A DNA stretch of 38,198 nucleotides from JBBARC01 sp040400005 (lineage in GTDB: Bacteria; Pseudomonadota; Alphaproteobacteria; Acetobacterales; Acetobacteraceae), in assembly GCA_040400005.1 (NCBI GenBank), contig JBBARC010000036.1:1-38198 (forward strand), in the 5' to 3' direction. The first letter of the stretch is position 1; each line of letters begins with the position of its first letter. Position numbers and translations under genes: made by a program. Positions 26,106 to 34,474 of this stretch are shown here, piece by piece. Under the pieces are notes generated by a model. That model was not told the DNA's origin, did no database searches, and saw only the letters and a program-made list of their open reading frames with translations.

Positions 26106-26285
26106 CTAAATTGTTAGCCGCTGGAGCGCCTTCAGTACCTCTTTTAGTGGCCCCTGCCCGAGCACCAGCTCAACACTTTTTTGGGGCTTCCCATTTGCGC
26201 CCAGAGAAAAAAAAGCTACCCTGTACAAACCATTATGCAGCCCGATTGTTTCTATTCCATCCACCACAAACGTATTCGCGTCCAT
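26106..26285 (-). CDS. Small conserved-looking protein of 59 residues
   Basis: This short gene reads MDANTFVVDGIETIGLHNGL at its start and VELVLGQGPLKEVLKALQRL near its end, with TAG at 26106-26108. The ATG at 26285 has GTAAGG a few bases upstream. The beta-rich first half followed by one amphipathic helix, and the good codon composition, argue for a real gene. I recall similar small proteins with an LHNG core in proteobacteria but can give no function. It precedes the large glycosyltransferase on the same strand by 142 bases. Confidence 0.55.
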   Translation of the reverse strand: MDANTFVVDGIETIGLHNGLYRVAFFSLGANGKPQKSVELVLGQGPLKEVLKALQRLTI

Positions 26286-26568
26286 GCCCTTACCCTGTCC
26301 ATTGTGCGGCGCCCAAAGGGTATCGTTAAACCCAGGTGAAGCGCAAGGAGATAATCGGCGCGATTCGAATTAGGGCTTCATGAGGCGGACATCGCTCAAA
26401 TTTTAGTCTGTTTTATTTGCGAGTGGACAATGTTTAGGCAACTTACTCGGTGCGGTGCGGCACCAAGTCAACAACTCCATGTTTTTATCCAGATTGCTCG
26501 AAATGCCACTCGATTTGGGTATGTCGGTATGTTAACCTCTGCCAGATTGGATTTTTGGGCTGGCAATC
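26286..26568. other. Intergenic region with divergent promoters expected
   Basis: This AT-richer stretch lies between the start of the 59-residue gene (minus) and that of the 2OG oxygenase (plus). Both must be transcribed from here, but I see no convincing promoter pair, operator or further gene. Confidence 0.4.
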
Positions 26569-27828
26569 ATGATTTCTCAGTATGTTTTGGAGCGGGCGGA
26601 CGAGCTTCGATCTTCCTTTCAAGGCGCAAGTCCGTTCAGGCACTTGTGCATTGATAACTTTTTTGAGGATGATGTCGCGAAAAATGCGCTGCGTGATTTC
26701 CCCCAATTTGACAGAAATAAAGCGAAAAATGAATTCGGGCAAGTTGGCGGGAAGGCGATAACTCCCCGCCTCGCAGAAATTAGCGAATTTTATAAGCATC
26801 TTTATGAATACATTTTTTCGAGCGAATTTCTGTCCGCAATGTCAGCTATCACGGGAATACCTGACCTGATTGGTGACCCAACCATGTATGGCGGAGGAAC
26901 GCATGAGAACTTGAACGGACAAGAATTGGACCCCCATGTAGATTTTAACTACATCAATGGAGGTGCAGCGCACAGGCGCGCCAATTTGCTGATCTATCTA
27001 AATGAAAACTGGAAGCCGCAATGGGGGGGGCAGATCGAGCTTCACTCCAATCCTCGCGATCCTCAAAAAAATAAGATAGCAGCGTTTAACGTGGACTTTA
27101 ACCGAGCAGTAATATTTGAGACTAACGAGATTAGCTGGCATGGATTTCCGAAGGTTAGGTTACCTCCGGCTGAAGCGGGGCGGTCCCGCAAATGTATATC
27201 CATATACTTGTACACGCGAACACGTCCAGCGGAGGAAATTGCAGGTCCCCACGGGACGTTCTACGTTAGCCGCCCGATTAGCAAGCGCTTCACGAAAGGT
27301 CTGAGACTGACAAGCGAAGACGCTGCAGAACTTCATACCGCAGTACGCGTGAGGGACAAGTGGATTGAGCGTTATCAAATCAAAGAAGAAGTTGACGGCC
27401 GTCAACGTGTAAGTGTTATTAACGAGCTTGCAGCCGCCAGGCGGAACGCAAAGGTTCCTTTATTGGGGTATGTTTTGCAGCGGGCCGTGATCGTGGGTAT
27501 GTTTCACCCCGATAATTGGGTGGCGCAGCATCTGGAGGTCGAGGTGCTTGCGGTCGAATCATTGTCGAAAATTACGGTTTCAGGCGATTTTCCTGCGACC
27601 GAGCGGATTGGAGATCAAACCCTTACTGTGTCAGCCGGCGAAGTATCGCAAACGTTCTCAGTAGCCTCAATTAAGCCAACAAGTTTTGAGATGGCGGTAT
27701 CTATCCAAGCTGGACAGGTTTTCAGGTTGAAGCTGCAAAGTGACCATGCCTTCAGCCCTGCGAAGTTGGGGACCGGTGCTGACGTCCGTGAGTTATCATA
27801 TCGGATTCAGTCGATTAGATTTGACTAA
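26569..27828 (+). CDS. 2-oxoglutarate/Fe(II)-dependent oxygenase
   Basis: This 419-residue protein has a double-stranded beta-helix dioxygenase domain in its first half. The iron ligands are H123 and D125 (LDPHVDFNY) and H191 (ISWHGFP); R207 in GRSRKCISIYLYTR is the likely 2-oxoglutarate binder. Residues about 225-419 form a second, beta-rich domain with no recognised motif. Related oxygenases (2OG-FeII_Oxy_3 type) occur in glycan clusters and hydroxylate sugars or proteins. The neighbours are a large glycosyltransferase and a sulfotransferase. Base composition is more AT-rich than the core genes. No strong ribosome-binding site precedes the ATG. Confidence 0.8.
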   Translation: MISQYVLERADELRSSFQGASPFRHLCIDNFFEDDVAKNALRDFPQFDRNKAKNEFGQVGGKAITPRLAEISEFYKHLYEYIFSSEFLSAMSAITGIPDLIGDPTMYGGGTHENLNGQELDPHVDFNYINGGAAHRRANLLIYLNENWKPQWGGQIELHSNPRDPQKNKIAAFNVDFNRAVIFETNEISWHGFPKVRLPPAEAGRSRKCISIYLYTRTRPAEEIAGPHGTFYVSRPISKRFTKGLRLTSEDAAELHTAVRVRDKWIERYQIKEEVDGRQRVSVINELAAARRNAKVPLLGYVLQRAVIVGMFHPDNWVAQHLEVEVLAVESLSKITVSGDFPATERIGDQTLTVSAGEVSQTFSVASIKPTSFEMAVSIQAGQVFRLKLQSDHAFSPAKLGTGADVRELSYRIQSIRFD

Positions 27829-27831
27829 GCG

Positions 27832-28500
27832 CTAACCTAATATCGGATCATACCCAAATATCTCGAAATCATGCCTGTAAATATCGGCTACAATCCTTTG
27901 GGCTGTCGGGGAATATTTTGATGAATATTCTTCGGGTGGCCCAGATTCATTTGTCACCGAAATCTTTTCTGAATCGAATTCAATCGATAGTTTTCCTTGA
28001 ATGTGTGCGATTGAATCAGCAAAAGTTTCCACGCGGCCGCTATAGTCAACAATAGGTAGCCCGTCCTCATCGGCGATCCAAAAATGCTGCGGCTTAAACA
28101 GGTAGTCGGGTCCGGGGTCATCTTGGAAATAACGCGATTCAACAAAATCGCTAAAAGTTGCAAATTGGTCCATGACCTCGCTGCCGTCCCAGGCATTCCA
28201 TTTTTTTAGGAACCGGAAAATCGAATACGCCCGCGAAAACGGGTTTCGCGCGAATGCAAACGTAAAATATGAATCCCAATATGCATTCCCCACTAGGTTG
28301 CGCACATTTATCGCTCGCGCATGCTTGCCGATACCAAATCGGCTAGCGTAAGGAACGCCGATTGCTTCACCATAGACGGTTCCGCCTAACTCAATGTCGT
28401 TCCATAGCGTGAACTGGGTAAGTAACTCTGTAAGTGTTGTTCCCGCATTTTTCGGTGCATGAATAAAGATGAACTTGTGAGTGTGGTTTATTAAAGTCAT
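27832..28500 (-). CDS. Sulfotransferase family protein
   Basis: This 222-residue protein starts with the PAPS 5'-phosphosulfate loop: FIFIHAPKNAGTTLTELL at residues 10-27. The 3'-phosphate binding region is FTFAFARNPFSRAYSIFRFL near 77-96. These are the family signatures of Sulfotransfer_2 enzymes, which move sulfate from PAPS to carbohydrates. It is convergent with the oxygenase gene, with three bases between stops. Together they suggest decoration of a surface glycan with sulfate. It could also be a carbohydrate kinase relative, but the two motifs fit sulfotransferases best. Confidence 0.8.
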   Translation of the reverse strand: MTLINHTHKFIFIHAPKNAGTTLTELLTQFTLWNDIELGGTVYGEAIGVPYASRFGIGKHARAINVRNLVGNAYWDSYFTFAFARNPFSRAYSIFRFLKKWNAWDGSEVMDQFATFSDFVESRYFQDDPGPDYLFKPQHFWIADEDGLPIVDYSGRVETFADSIAHIQGKLSIEFDSEKISVTNESGPPEEYSSKYSPTAQRIVADIYRHDFEIFGYDPILG

Positions 28501-28616
28501 TGAGGCAATTTACCCGACAAATTATTGAGGTTTTCGGCGAGGCAGTGTCCCAAGTCGATCCTTGATATTGCGTATTTCTATAAAGTGCGTCCTGCGCGTG
28601 CAAGAGGCAAGTATAT

Positions 28617-29219
28617 TCACCCCTCCCTTAACACCCCCGCCAACCGCACCAGCATAGCCGCCGTCGCCCCCCAGATAAAATGCTCGGTATGCGGCCACAC
28701 CCAAAACCCGCGCTCAACCCCTTTATACAGCGCTTGGCGCCGCTCGGGCGCACCTGGGTCCAGCAGCACCGCCAGCGGCAATTCAAACACTGCCGCCACC
28801 TCGCCAGGGTTGGGGTGCACGGTGTAGCCCGGCGCCAGCAGCCCCAGCACCGGGGTAATGCCAAAGCCGGTGCCAGTCACATACCCCGGCAGCCGGCCGA
28901 CCAGCCGCACGTTGGTGGCGGACAGCGCCACTTCTTCCGCCGCTTCGCGCAACGCGGCGGCCTCGGGGGATGCGTCAGTCGCGTCAATCCGCCCACCGGG
29001 AAAACTCACTTGCCCCGCGTGGTTGCGCAAAGTGTCGGTGCGCCGCGTCAGCAGCACGCCGCCATCGAACCCTGGGCGGCTTGCCCGTATAGCAATCAGC
29101 ACCGCCGCCGGGGTTAGCGGCGCGCTGCCGGCCAAGTGCGCATCATCGCCAAAATCCGGATCATGCGCGTGCAAAGCACCCGCCAGCCGAGCCAAAATAG
29201 CATCTTCGTTCAAAGGCAT
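28617..29219 (-). CDS. NUDIX hydrolase, CoA pyrophosphatase type
   Basis: From the ATG at 29219 the protein has 200 residues. The Nudix box lies in GGRIDATDASPEAAALREAA followed by EEVAL (about 75-99), and the CoA-pyrophosphatase (NudL, UPF0035) signature LLTRRTDTLRNHAGQVSFPG precedes it. It would split CoA into phosphopantetheine and 3',5'-ADP. The frame extends eight codons upstream to 29243, but the internal ATG gives the usual length. It follows the DUF1285 gene on the same strand, a conserved alphaproteobacterial pair. Its usual downstream partner, a CCA-adding enzyme, is absent here. Confidence 0.88.
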   Translation of the reverse strand: MPLNEDAILARLAGALHAHDPDFGDDAHLAGSAPLTPAAVLIAIRASRPGFDGGVLLTRRTDTLRNHAGQVSFPGGRIDATDASPEAAALREAAEEVALSATNVRLVGRLPGYVTGTGFGITPVLGLLAPGYTVHPNPGEVAAVFELPLAVLLDPGAPERRQALYKGVERGFWVWPHTEHFIWGATAAMLVRLAGVLREG

Positions 29220-29257
29220 GCCCCCCCGCACGCATACCCGCATATAAAAGTCTTTTG

Positions 29258-29279
29258 CTTCTTTTCTTCAGAAAAGAAG
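29258..29279. repeat. AT-rich intergenic hairpin
   Basis: CTTCTTTTC and GAAAAGAAG are perfect complements around the loop TTCA. It lies between the DUF1285 stop and the Nudix start. A near copy is found at 38145-38164 after nrdA. I associate such hairpins with Acetobacteraceae intergenic sequence. Confidence 0.6.
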
Positions 29280-29288
29280 GGTCTTCCC

Positions 29289-29933
29289 TCAACTCTCAAC
29301 CGGCAAATCCCCCAGCGGAAAAAACACCCCGCGGCTCCACACCCCGAGTTTTTTTATGCCATGCACCACCCCCGGCACCGCAATCGCCACCAGCTCATAG
29401 TAAACCGCCCGGCTAATCCGCGCTTCCAGCGGCAAATGCCCGTCGCCGGCGCGGATCTGGATATAGGGGGTGGGTTCGCAGGTCAGCAGATCATGCGCCA
29501 CGCGCAACGGGTGGGCCGCATCGGCGGTTACCACCTGGTCGACATTGGTGCGAAAGGTCAGGCATTGCTGGCGGCCGCTGCCGCAGCGGGTCCAATCCAG
29601 TTCTACCGCCACCCAAGGGGTATCTTCCACCTGAATGCGGCCGCGTTCCACTGGGGTTTGCAGCCAGAATTCCCCCGTTTCGTCGCGTTTCAGCACGCCA
29701 GAAAATAGGCACACCAGCTCGTGGCGGTTAATCGGCGTGCCGCGATACAGCCAGGTGCCGCAGCGTTTGATCACAAACGGCAGGCCGCCGCAGTGGGTCG
29801 CCGGCGCAGGTGCGCCAGGGGGGGGGCGATGCCCGAGGTGAGGCTTTTCTGCCTGTCCAGTGATCTGCCCACCTTGCGTCAATCCTGCCCGCTCCCCGCC
29901 CAAAAATCCCAACTCCGCCGCATGGTTTGCCAT
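29289..29933 (-). CDS. DUF1285 family protein
   Basis: This 214-residue protein matches DUF1285 from about residue 48: LPFVIKRCGTWLYRGTPINR, then LFSGVLKRDETGEFWLQTPV and VEDTPWVAVELDW. The family has a PH-like beta fold with unknown function. The first 45 residues are poorly conserved and run through a long G homopolymer near 29818-29827, so the true start may be later. The start is divergent from an APH-family gene and it is followed by the Nudix gene. Confidence 0.8.
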   Translation of the reverse strand: MANHAAELGFLGGERAGLTQGGQITGQAEKPHLGHRPPPGAPAPATHCGGLPFVIKRCGTWLYRGTPINRHELVCLFSGVLKRDETGEFWLQTPVERGRIQVEDTPWVAVELDWTRCGSGRQQCLTFRTNVDQVVTADAAHPLRVAHDLLTCEPTPYIQIRAGDGHLPLEARISRAVYYELVAIAVPGVVHGIKKLGVWSRGVFFPLGDLPVES

Positions 29934-30049
29934 CGTTGATCACATATAGGGTGGCGCTGCTGCCGGGGGTATTGGGGGGTGGCGCTTTTTTGCGCAAATC
30001 TGGCGGCACTGATAGCACATTCGCCACACCTAAACCGGGGGCGCGCACG

Positions 30050-31102
30050 ATGGCAGATACCGATTGGCAGGCCTTGGCGAACCCCACCGCCCTGGCCGCC
30101 TGGATGGCCGCCCAAGGTTTGGGCCATGGCACGCTGCAAAACCCCCGCGCGCTCACCGGCGGCACCCAAAATTTACTGTTGCGGTTCGATTTTGCCGGCC
30201 AAGCTTACGTGCTGCGCCGCCCGCCGCCGCACCCGCGCGGCGACGGCAACGCAACCATCGCCCGCGAAGCCCGCGTGCTGGCAGCCTTGCGCGATACCGA
30301 TGTGCCGCACCCCCGCCTGCTCGGGTTTTGCCCCGACCCCACCGTGATCGGCGCCGCCTTTACCCTCATGCAAGCGGTGGACGGGTTTAACCCCACCACC
30401 GGCTTGCCCGCCTTGCACGCAGCCGACCCCGCCATCCGCCACCAAATGGGTTTTTGCCTCATCGATGCGTTACTCGCCCTTGGCCGGGTGGATTATGTCG
30501 CCAAAAACCTGGCCGATTTTGGCAACCCGGCGGGTTTCCTCACCCGCCAAGCCCCACGCTGGCTCGCCATGCTGGATGGCTACGCAGATTTCGCCGGCTG
30601 GCCAGGGCAGGGCGGCTTGCCCGGCATTCGTGACATTGCCGCCTGGATCGCCGCCAACGCCCCGGCCGATTTCACCCCCGGCATCATGCACGGCGATTTT
30701 CACCTAGCCAATGTGATGTTCGCCACCGCCGGCCCGCAGATCGCCGCCATTGTGGATTGGGAATTATGCACCATTGGCGACCCGTTGCTGGATTTGGGCT
30801 GGATAATTGCCACCTGGCCGGATGAAAACGGGTATACGGCGGCCGGTTTGCGGGTGGACCCCTGGGATAATTTCGCCCCCATTGCCGAGCTGATCGCCTA
30901 TTATAAGGCAAACAGCCCGCGGGACGTATCGGCCATCGGCTGGTACGGCGTGCTCGCCTGCTTTAAACTGGCGGTGATTTTAGAAGGCACCTTTGCCCGT
31001 GCCCATGCCGGCCGCGCCCCCATGGCGGTGGGGCAGTTTTTGCACACGGCGAGCGTGGCCCTGCTCGGGCGCGCCACAAAAATGATAGACCGCAGCATAT
31101 AG
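30050..31102 (+). CDS. APH/choline-kinase-like phosphotransferase family protein
   Basis: From the ATG at 30050 this is a 350-residue protein with a kinase-like fold. TGGTQNLLLRFDF is the nucleotide loop near residues 36-48, YVLRRPPP supplies the lysine-equivalent strand, GIMHGDFHLANVMF is the catalytic Brenner-type HGDxHxxN motif (near 210-223), and IVDWELCTIGDPLLDLGW is the metal-binding segment. This type resembles the ACAD10/11 N-terminal domains, which act on 4-hydroxy-acyl-CoA. The substrate is not evident. The frame is open to 29927 but would overlap the divergent DUF1285 start. Confidence 0.85.
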   Translation: MADTDWQALANPTALAAWMAAQGLGHGTLQNPRALTGGTQNLLLRFDFAGQAYVLRRPPPHPRGDGNATIAREARVLAALRDTDVPHPRLLGFCPDPTVIGAAFTLMQAVDGFNPTTGLPALHAADPAIRHQMGFCLIDALLALGRVDYVAKNLADFGNPAGFLTRQAPRWLAMLDGYADFAGWPGQGGLPGIRDIAAWIAANAPADFTPGIMHGDFHLANVMFATAGPQIAAIVDWELCTIGDPLLDLGWIIATWPDENGYTAAGLRVDPWDNFAPIAELIAYYKANSPRDVSAIGWYGVLACFKLAVILEGTFARAHAGRAPMAVGQFLHTASVALLGRATKMIDRSI

Positions 31103-31104
31103 GT

Positions 31105-31740
31105 TTAGCCAATCACGCCCAAATCGGCGATCCGGCTTTCTAACAATGCCTGCAACGCCAGGCTCGCACTATTTTCCGCCCGGCCCAGCAGCACGCTAAG
31201 ACTCGGGCCAAACAGCCCGGCCCCCAGCGCCATGGTGATGCTAGCCATAATCATCTCCTCGGCAATCGCCCGCGAGCCCGCCGGTGTGTCGCGCGCAATG
31301 GTGCGGTCGATCACGTCGGCAATCGCCCGGCGCACCCCAGATAGCCGCGGCGCCTCCCCGGTTAACACCAGCCAGGCCGCCAGCCGGGCCGCGCCCTTTT
31401 GCTCAAACGCATCAAACAGCGCGTGCATGCCGGCTAGGCCCGGAAACGCATCGTTAGGGGTTGCCTCGGTAATATCGATAATGCGCGCCACCAGATTGGT
31501 CACCATGCGTTCCATCAACGCCGCCTGCACCCCGTCGATCGAGGTAAAATGATGCAGCACCGTGGCGGTGGCGATGTCGGCGGCTTTCGCCACATCGGCC
31601 AGTTTCAGGTGCTGCGGCCCGCGCTGCGTCAGAATCGCCTCGGCGGCGGCCAAAATATTGTCGCGCGCGTCAGCCGGCAGCCGGCGGCGTCTTTTTTCGG
31701 GGGCGGCATTTTTGTTATTGACTTTTTTATCGGTAGGCAT
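31105..31740 (-). CDS. TetR family transcriptional regulator
   Basis: From the ATG at 31740 this is a 211-residue TetR protein. The HTH region is RDNILAAAEAILTQRGPQHL then KLADVAKAADIATATVLHHF (about 26-65). The N-terminus is strongly basic (KKVNNKNAAPEKRRRRLP). The frame is open to 31980 but would overlap the divergent PF10118 gene. It is divergent from that gene with 36 bases between, so it very probably controls it. Its 3' end is convergent with the phosphotransferase, with two bases between. Confidence 0.87.
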   Translation of the reverse strand: MPTDKKVNNKNAAPEKRRRRLPADARDNILAAAEAILTQRGPQHLKLADVAKAADIATATVLHHFTSIDGVQAALMERMVTNLVARIIDITEATPNDAFPGLAGMHALFDAFEQKGAARLAAWLVLTGEAPRLSGVRRAIADVIDRTIARDTPAGSRAIAEEMIMASITMALGAGLFGPSLSVLLGRAENSASLALQALLESRIADLGVIG

Positions 31741-31745
31741 TTGTA

Positions 31746-31763
31746 TAGTAACACCGTTAACTA
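31746..31763. promoter_or_regulatory. Imperfect inverted repeat between divergent TetR and PF10118 genes
   Basis: TAGTAAC and GTTAACTA pair as inverted arms around ACC with one unpaired base. It lies in the 36-base gap between the two divergent starts. It is a candidate TetR operator on position, but the symmetry is imperfect. Confidence 0.4.
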
Positions 31764-31776
31764 GGATGAGCGCGCT

Positions 31777-32625
31777 ATGTCCACAGCAACCGCCGGCACA
31801 ATAACTCCGCGGGGTAACATTACCGTCACCCCCCGCAATATCCGTTTTGCGCACGATCTGCCAAAAGCCGCCACCTGGGCCGGCGGTGATGTGGTGGCAA
31901 CCGCGGTGTTCAACGCGCTTTCCCTCACCTTCCCCGATGGCGAACGTATGTTCATGGACGCCGTGCGCCACTACAAACATCTATGCACCGGCAAGCTGCT
32001 GGAAGATGCCAATGCGTTCATCATTCAGGAAGCCATCCACACCCGCGAACACGTGATGCTGAACAAGGTGATGGACGGCCAAAATTACCCGCTGGACGCG
32101 ATCCGCGCCAACATCAAATACCGCACGCAAATGGCCGAAAAAATGGGCCCCATGACCATGCTAGCGGCAACCATCGCGCTGGAACATTTCACCGCCCTGT
32201 TGGGCAACGCCATGCTGGAAGATGGATCGCTGCTAGAAGGGGCGCCGGATGACGTGCGCCGCATGTGGCAGTGGCACGCACTGGAAGAAACCGAACACAA
32301 AGCGGTCGCCTACGATGTGTTTAATGTCGCCACCGCCGGCATGGGCAAATGGCACCGCTTTAGCATTCGTGCGCGCGCCATGTTCTTCATCACCATTCAG
32401 TTTTCGTTGAACATCACGCAATATTCCTCCATGCTGCTGGCGGCTGACGGCATGAACCGCACCAAAGCGACGTTCAAAGTGTTGTGGTTCCTGTTCGGCA
32501 AACCTGGGTTTTTCCGCACTGGCTGGAAAGGCTACTGGGATTGGTACAAACCCAGCTTTCACCCATGGGATCACGATAACAGCGCCATGCTAGACAAATG
32601 GCGTCTGGTCTTCGCCAACGGTTAA
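31777..32625 (+). CDS. PF10118 predicted metal-dependent hydrolase, ferritin-like diiron type
   Basis: This 282-residue protein matches PF10118. It has a diiron-like ligand set: E56, E85 with H88 (QEAIHTREH), E136-H137 (ALEHF), and H167 with E170, E171 and H174 (HALEETEHKAVAYDVF). A hydrophobic segment lies near 203-225. The family is annotated as hydrolase, but the ligand pattern resembles membrane-associated diiron oxygenases. The start has a divergent TetR regulator 36 bases away. It ends with a good terminator. Confidence 0.85.
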   Translation: MSTATAGTITPRGNITVTPRNIRFAHDLPKAATWAGGDVVATAVFNALSLTFPDGERMFMDAVRHYKHLCTGKLLEDANAFIIQEAIHTREHVMLNKVMDGQNYPLDAIRANIKYRTQMAEKMGPMTMLAATIALEHFTALLGNAMLEDGSLLEGAPDDVRRMWQWHALEETEHKAVAYDVFNVATAGMGKWHRFSIRARAMFFITIQFSLNITQYSSMLLAADGMNRTKATFKVLWFLFGKPGFFRTGWKGYWDWYKPSFHPWDHDNSAMLDKWRLVFANG

Positions 32626-32650
32626 GCGCGGGCCGGGATGACATAAAATG

Positions 32651-32684
32651 GGGGCCGGGCAGGGTGTTGCCTGGCCCCTTTTTT
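32651..32684 (+). terminator. Rho-independent terminator after the PF10118 gene
   Basis: GGGGCCGGGCA pairs with TGCCTGGCCCC with one G-U wobble around a six-base loop, followed by TTTTTT. It begins 26 bases after the stop. The facing gene on the other strand ends just beyond it. Confidence 0.85.
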
Positions 32685-32685
32685 A

Positions 32686-33027
32686 TTATGCATCAGCCGG
32701 CCAAAACGTAATGATCAGGCCGCCGGCCACAATCAACAGCCCGCCGGCCAAAATCGGCAGTGTGGGCTTGGCCCCGTAAAACCAAAAATTGATGGTTTGC
32801 GCCACCACAAAAAACAACGTGACATAAACGCCCAGCAATTTGCCAAAATCCCACGGCGGGGTATTCACCACAATGCCGTAAGCGAACAGCACAACCCCGC
32901 CCAATGCCAAAAACCCCACGCGCGCAGCCATGGCTTTGCTGTGCAGCCCGTTGCGCACCAGCGCATCACCGCCGGCTTCTAAAATTGCCGATAGCAACAA
33001 AATGGCAAACGATGCCAGTAACCCCAT
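32686..33027 (-). CDS. Small four-helix membrane protein, SMR/DMT-like
   Basis: From the ATG at 33027, preceded by GAGGGGGA, this is a 113-residue protein. Four hydrophobic helices lie near residues 3-20, 33-53, 64-83 and 90-108. Size and topology resemble small multidrug resistance and other DMT-superfamily proteins. LSAILEAGGDALVRNG near 12-27 carries a glutamate in helix 1 at a position like the transport Glu of EmrE. Function as an exporter is inferred only. A TTG two codons upstream is an unlikely alternative start. Confidence 0.65.
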   Translation of the reverse strand: MGLLASFAILLLSAILEAGGDALVRNGLHSKAMAARVGFLALGGVVLFAYGIVVNTPPWDFGKLLGVYVTLFFVVAQTINFWFYGAKPTLPILAGGLLIVAGGLIITFWPADA

Positions 33028-33058
33028 GTGCAATCCCCCTCAATTCGGCGTCGGTGTG

Positions 33059-33694
33059 TCAGCCGCGGTGCGCGTCACGCCAGCGGATTAAGGCCGGCAA
33101 AATCTTCTCGGCCCGTTCAAACCCTTGCGTCAGCAGCGCATAATCATCATCCCCGGTGCCGACAATCAACGTGGGAAACCCCGAAACCCCGGTTTGCTGG
33201 GAAATCGCCGCATCGCGCTGGGTGTCGGTGCGGGCCAGATCACCGGCAAACTCTTCGGCAAAGCGCGCCGGGTCCGCCCCCAGCTCGGCCGCAATTTTTA
33301 CCAAAGTTGCGGTTTGGGTCACATCGCGATTTTCGGCATAAAACGCTTCTTGCAGCCGGTGCAGCGCGCTTAACGCTAACCCCATGCCCTGGCGCCGCAA
33401 CACCACCACGGCCCGGCTGGCCGGTTCGGTGTCATAGACAAAATTTTCACGGTCGAAAAAACCATAGTCGATAGGCTGGCCAGATGCGTCATGCACATGG
33501 CCCCAATGCTCGCGCAAAGCCTGCTTGTGGGCATCGCTTAATGGCGTCGTGGTGCCAGGGCGCAGGCCACCTAGCACCAGGCGGATCGGCAGATCGTCGC
33601 CAAAATGTGCGTTTATGGCGCTGATCACCGGTGCGAATCCCCAGCACCACGAACACATCGGATCGGCAAAATAAATCAAATGCGGGTTGGGCAT
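33059..33694 (-). CDS. DsbA family (FrnE-like) thioredoxin-fold protein
   Basis: This 211-residue protein has a thioredoxin-like N-terminus with the redox motif CSWC (residues 14-17, in DPMCSWCWGF). An inserted helical domain follows, then the C-terminal TGVSGFPTLIVG with the cis-proline. This layout is that of the cytoplasmic DsbA-like/FrnE group, because no signal peptide is present. A disulfide or isomerase role is likely; the substrate is unknown. It sits 31 bases upstream of the small membrane protein gene on the same strand. Confidence 0.85.
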   Translation of the reverse strand: MPNPHLIYFADPMCSWCWGFAPVISAINAHFGDDLPIRLVLGGLRPGTTTPLSDAHKQALREHWGHVHDASGQPIDYGFFDRENFVYDTEPASRAVVVLRRQGMGLALSALHRLQEAFYAENRDVTQTATLVKIAAELGADPARFAEEFAGDLARTDTQRDAAISQQTGVSGFPTLIVGTGDDDYALLTQGFERAEKILPALIRWRDAHRG

Positions 33695-33724
33695 CGGGGC
33701 GTTCCTGTGCGAGCCAGGTGGGCG

Positions 33725-34474
33725 TTAGGGGGTCCAGTATAACCCGGCCACGGGTGCGGGTATTTCCTGGGTCATAGCGTTACCTTTGGCAACGCGCACA
33801 AACAGCATCGCCGCGTTGACCACCGCGTCGCGAAAATGCGGGAAGTCGGGCACGTCGAAACGGCATTTCGCATCAACCCACACGCCTTTGGTCGCATACC
33901 GCACCGGGCGGGCGGTATCGAATCGCAGCGCCAGCGCGTCCGCCTCGCCGCAGCTGGCTTGGGTGATCGCTGCGAAGGAGATTTGAACGGCCCCGCCTTG
34001 GTCGCCGCGCGCGGGGGTCGGCTGGCTTAACGCGATGGTTAGCGCCGGCGTGCCGTCAGGCGCTGACAAGGGCAGGCGGGCATGCATCAGGCGATTGCCA
34101 GCAGCATCCGCACTTGAGAACACAATCCAGGAGGACGGCGGCGGCACCGGAATTTTCGGGGGGTGCGCCGCCGTGCCGGGATCATCAGATCTGTCCGCCT
34201 TGCGCAGGCCGTAGGCTGACGGGCTAAACGCCTGTTGGCCCCAACCGGCGTCGGTGGGAAAAGTGTCGTTTGAAAAATTTGGCCGGCCCGCGTCACCCGG
34301 TGGCGCGGCCGCGTCCATGTTGCGTGAGGCGGTTTCCAGCTGTTTGCTGATGCTGGCGTTAATTTGGTTGATCGGTTTGGCAAAAAAATACTCGAACAGC
34401 GCAAAGCGAATAACGACCGACACGATCCCCAGCCCGATCACGGCCGCAACCTTGTTCAGTATGGACTCGCTCAT
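33725..34474 (-). CDS. Membrane-anchored protein of unknown function
   Basis: This 249-residue protein has one N-terminal transmembrane helix (VAAVIGLGIVSVVIRFALFE near residues 9-28), a proline-rich linker at about 75-115, and a soluble domain. It lacks a lipobox. I do not recognise a family. Cysteines in ASCGEAD and DAKCRFD could form a disulfide, which fits a periplasmic location. It lies 30 bases upstream of the DsbA-family gene. Confidence 0.6.
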   Translation of the reverse strand: MSESILNKVAAVIGLGIVSVVIRFALFEYFFAKPINQINASISKQLETASRNMDAAAPPGDAGRPNFSNDTFPTDAGWGQQAFSPSAYGLRKADRSDDPGTAAHPPKIPVPPPSSWIVFSSADAAGNRLMHARLPLSAPDGTPALTIALSQPTPARGDQGGAVQISFAAITQASCGEADALALRFDTARPVRYATKGVWVDAKCRFDVPDFPHFRDAVVNAAMLFVRVAKGNAMTQEIPAPVAGLYWTP

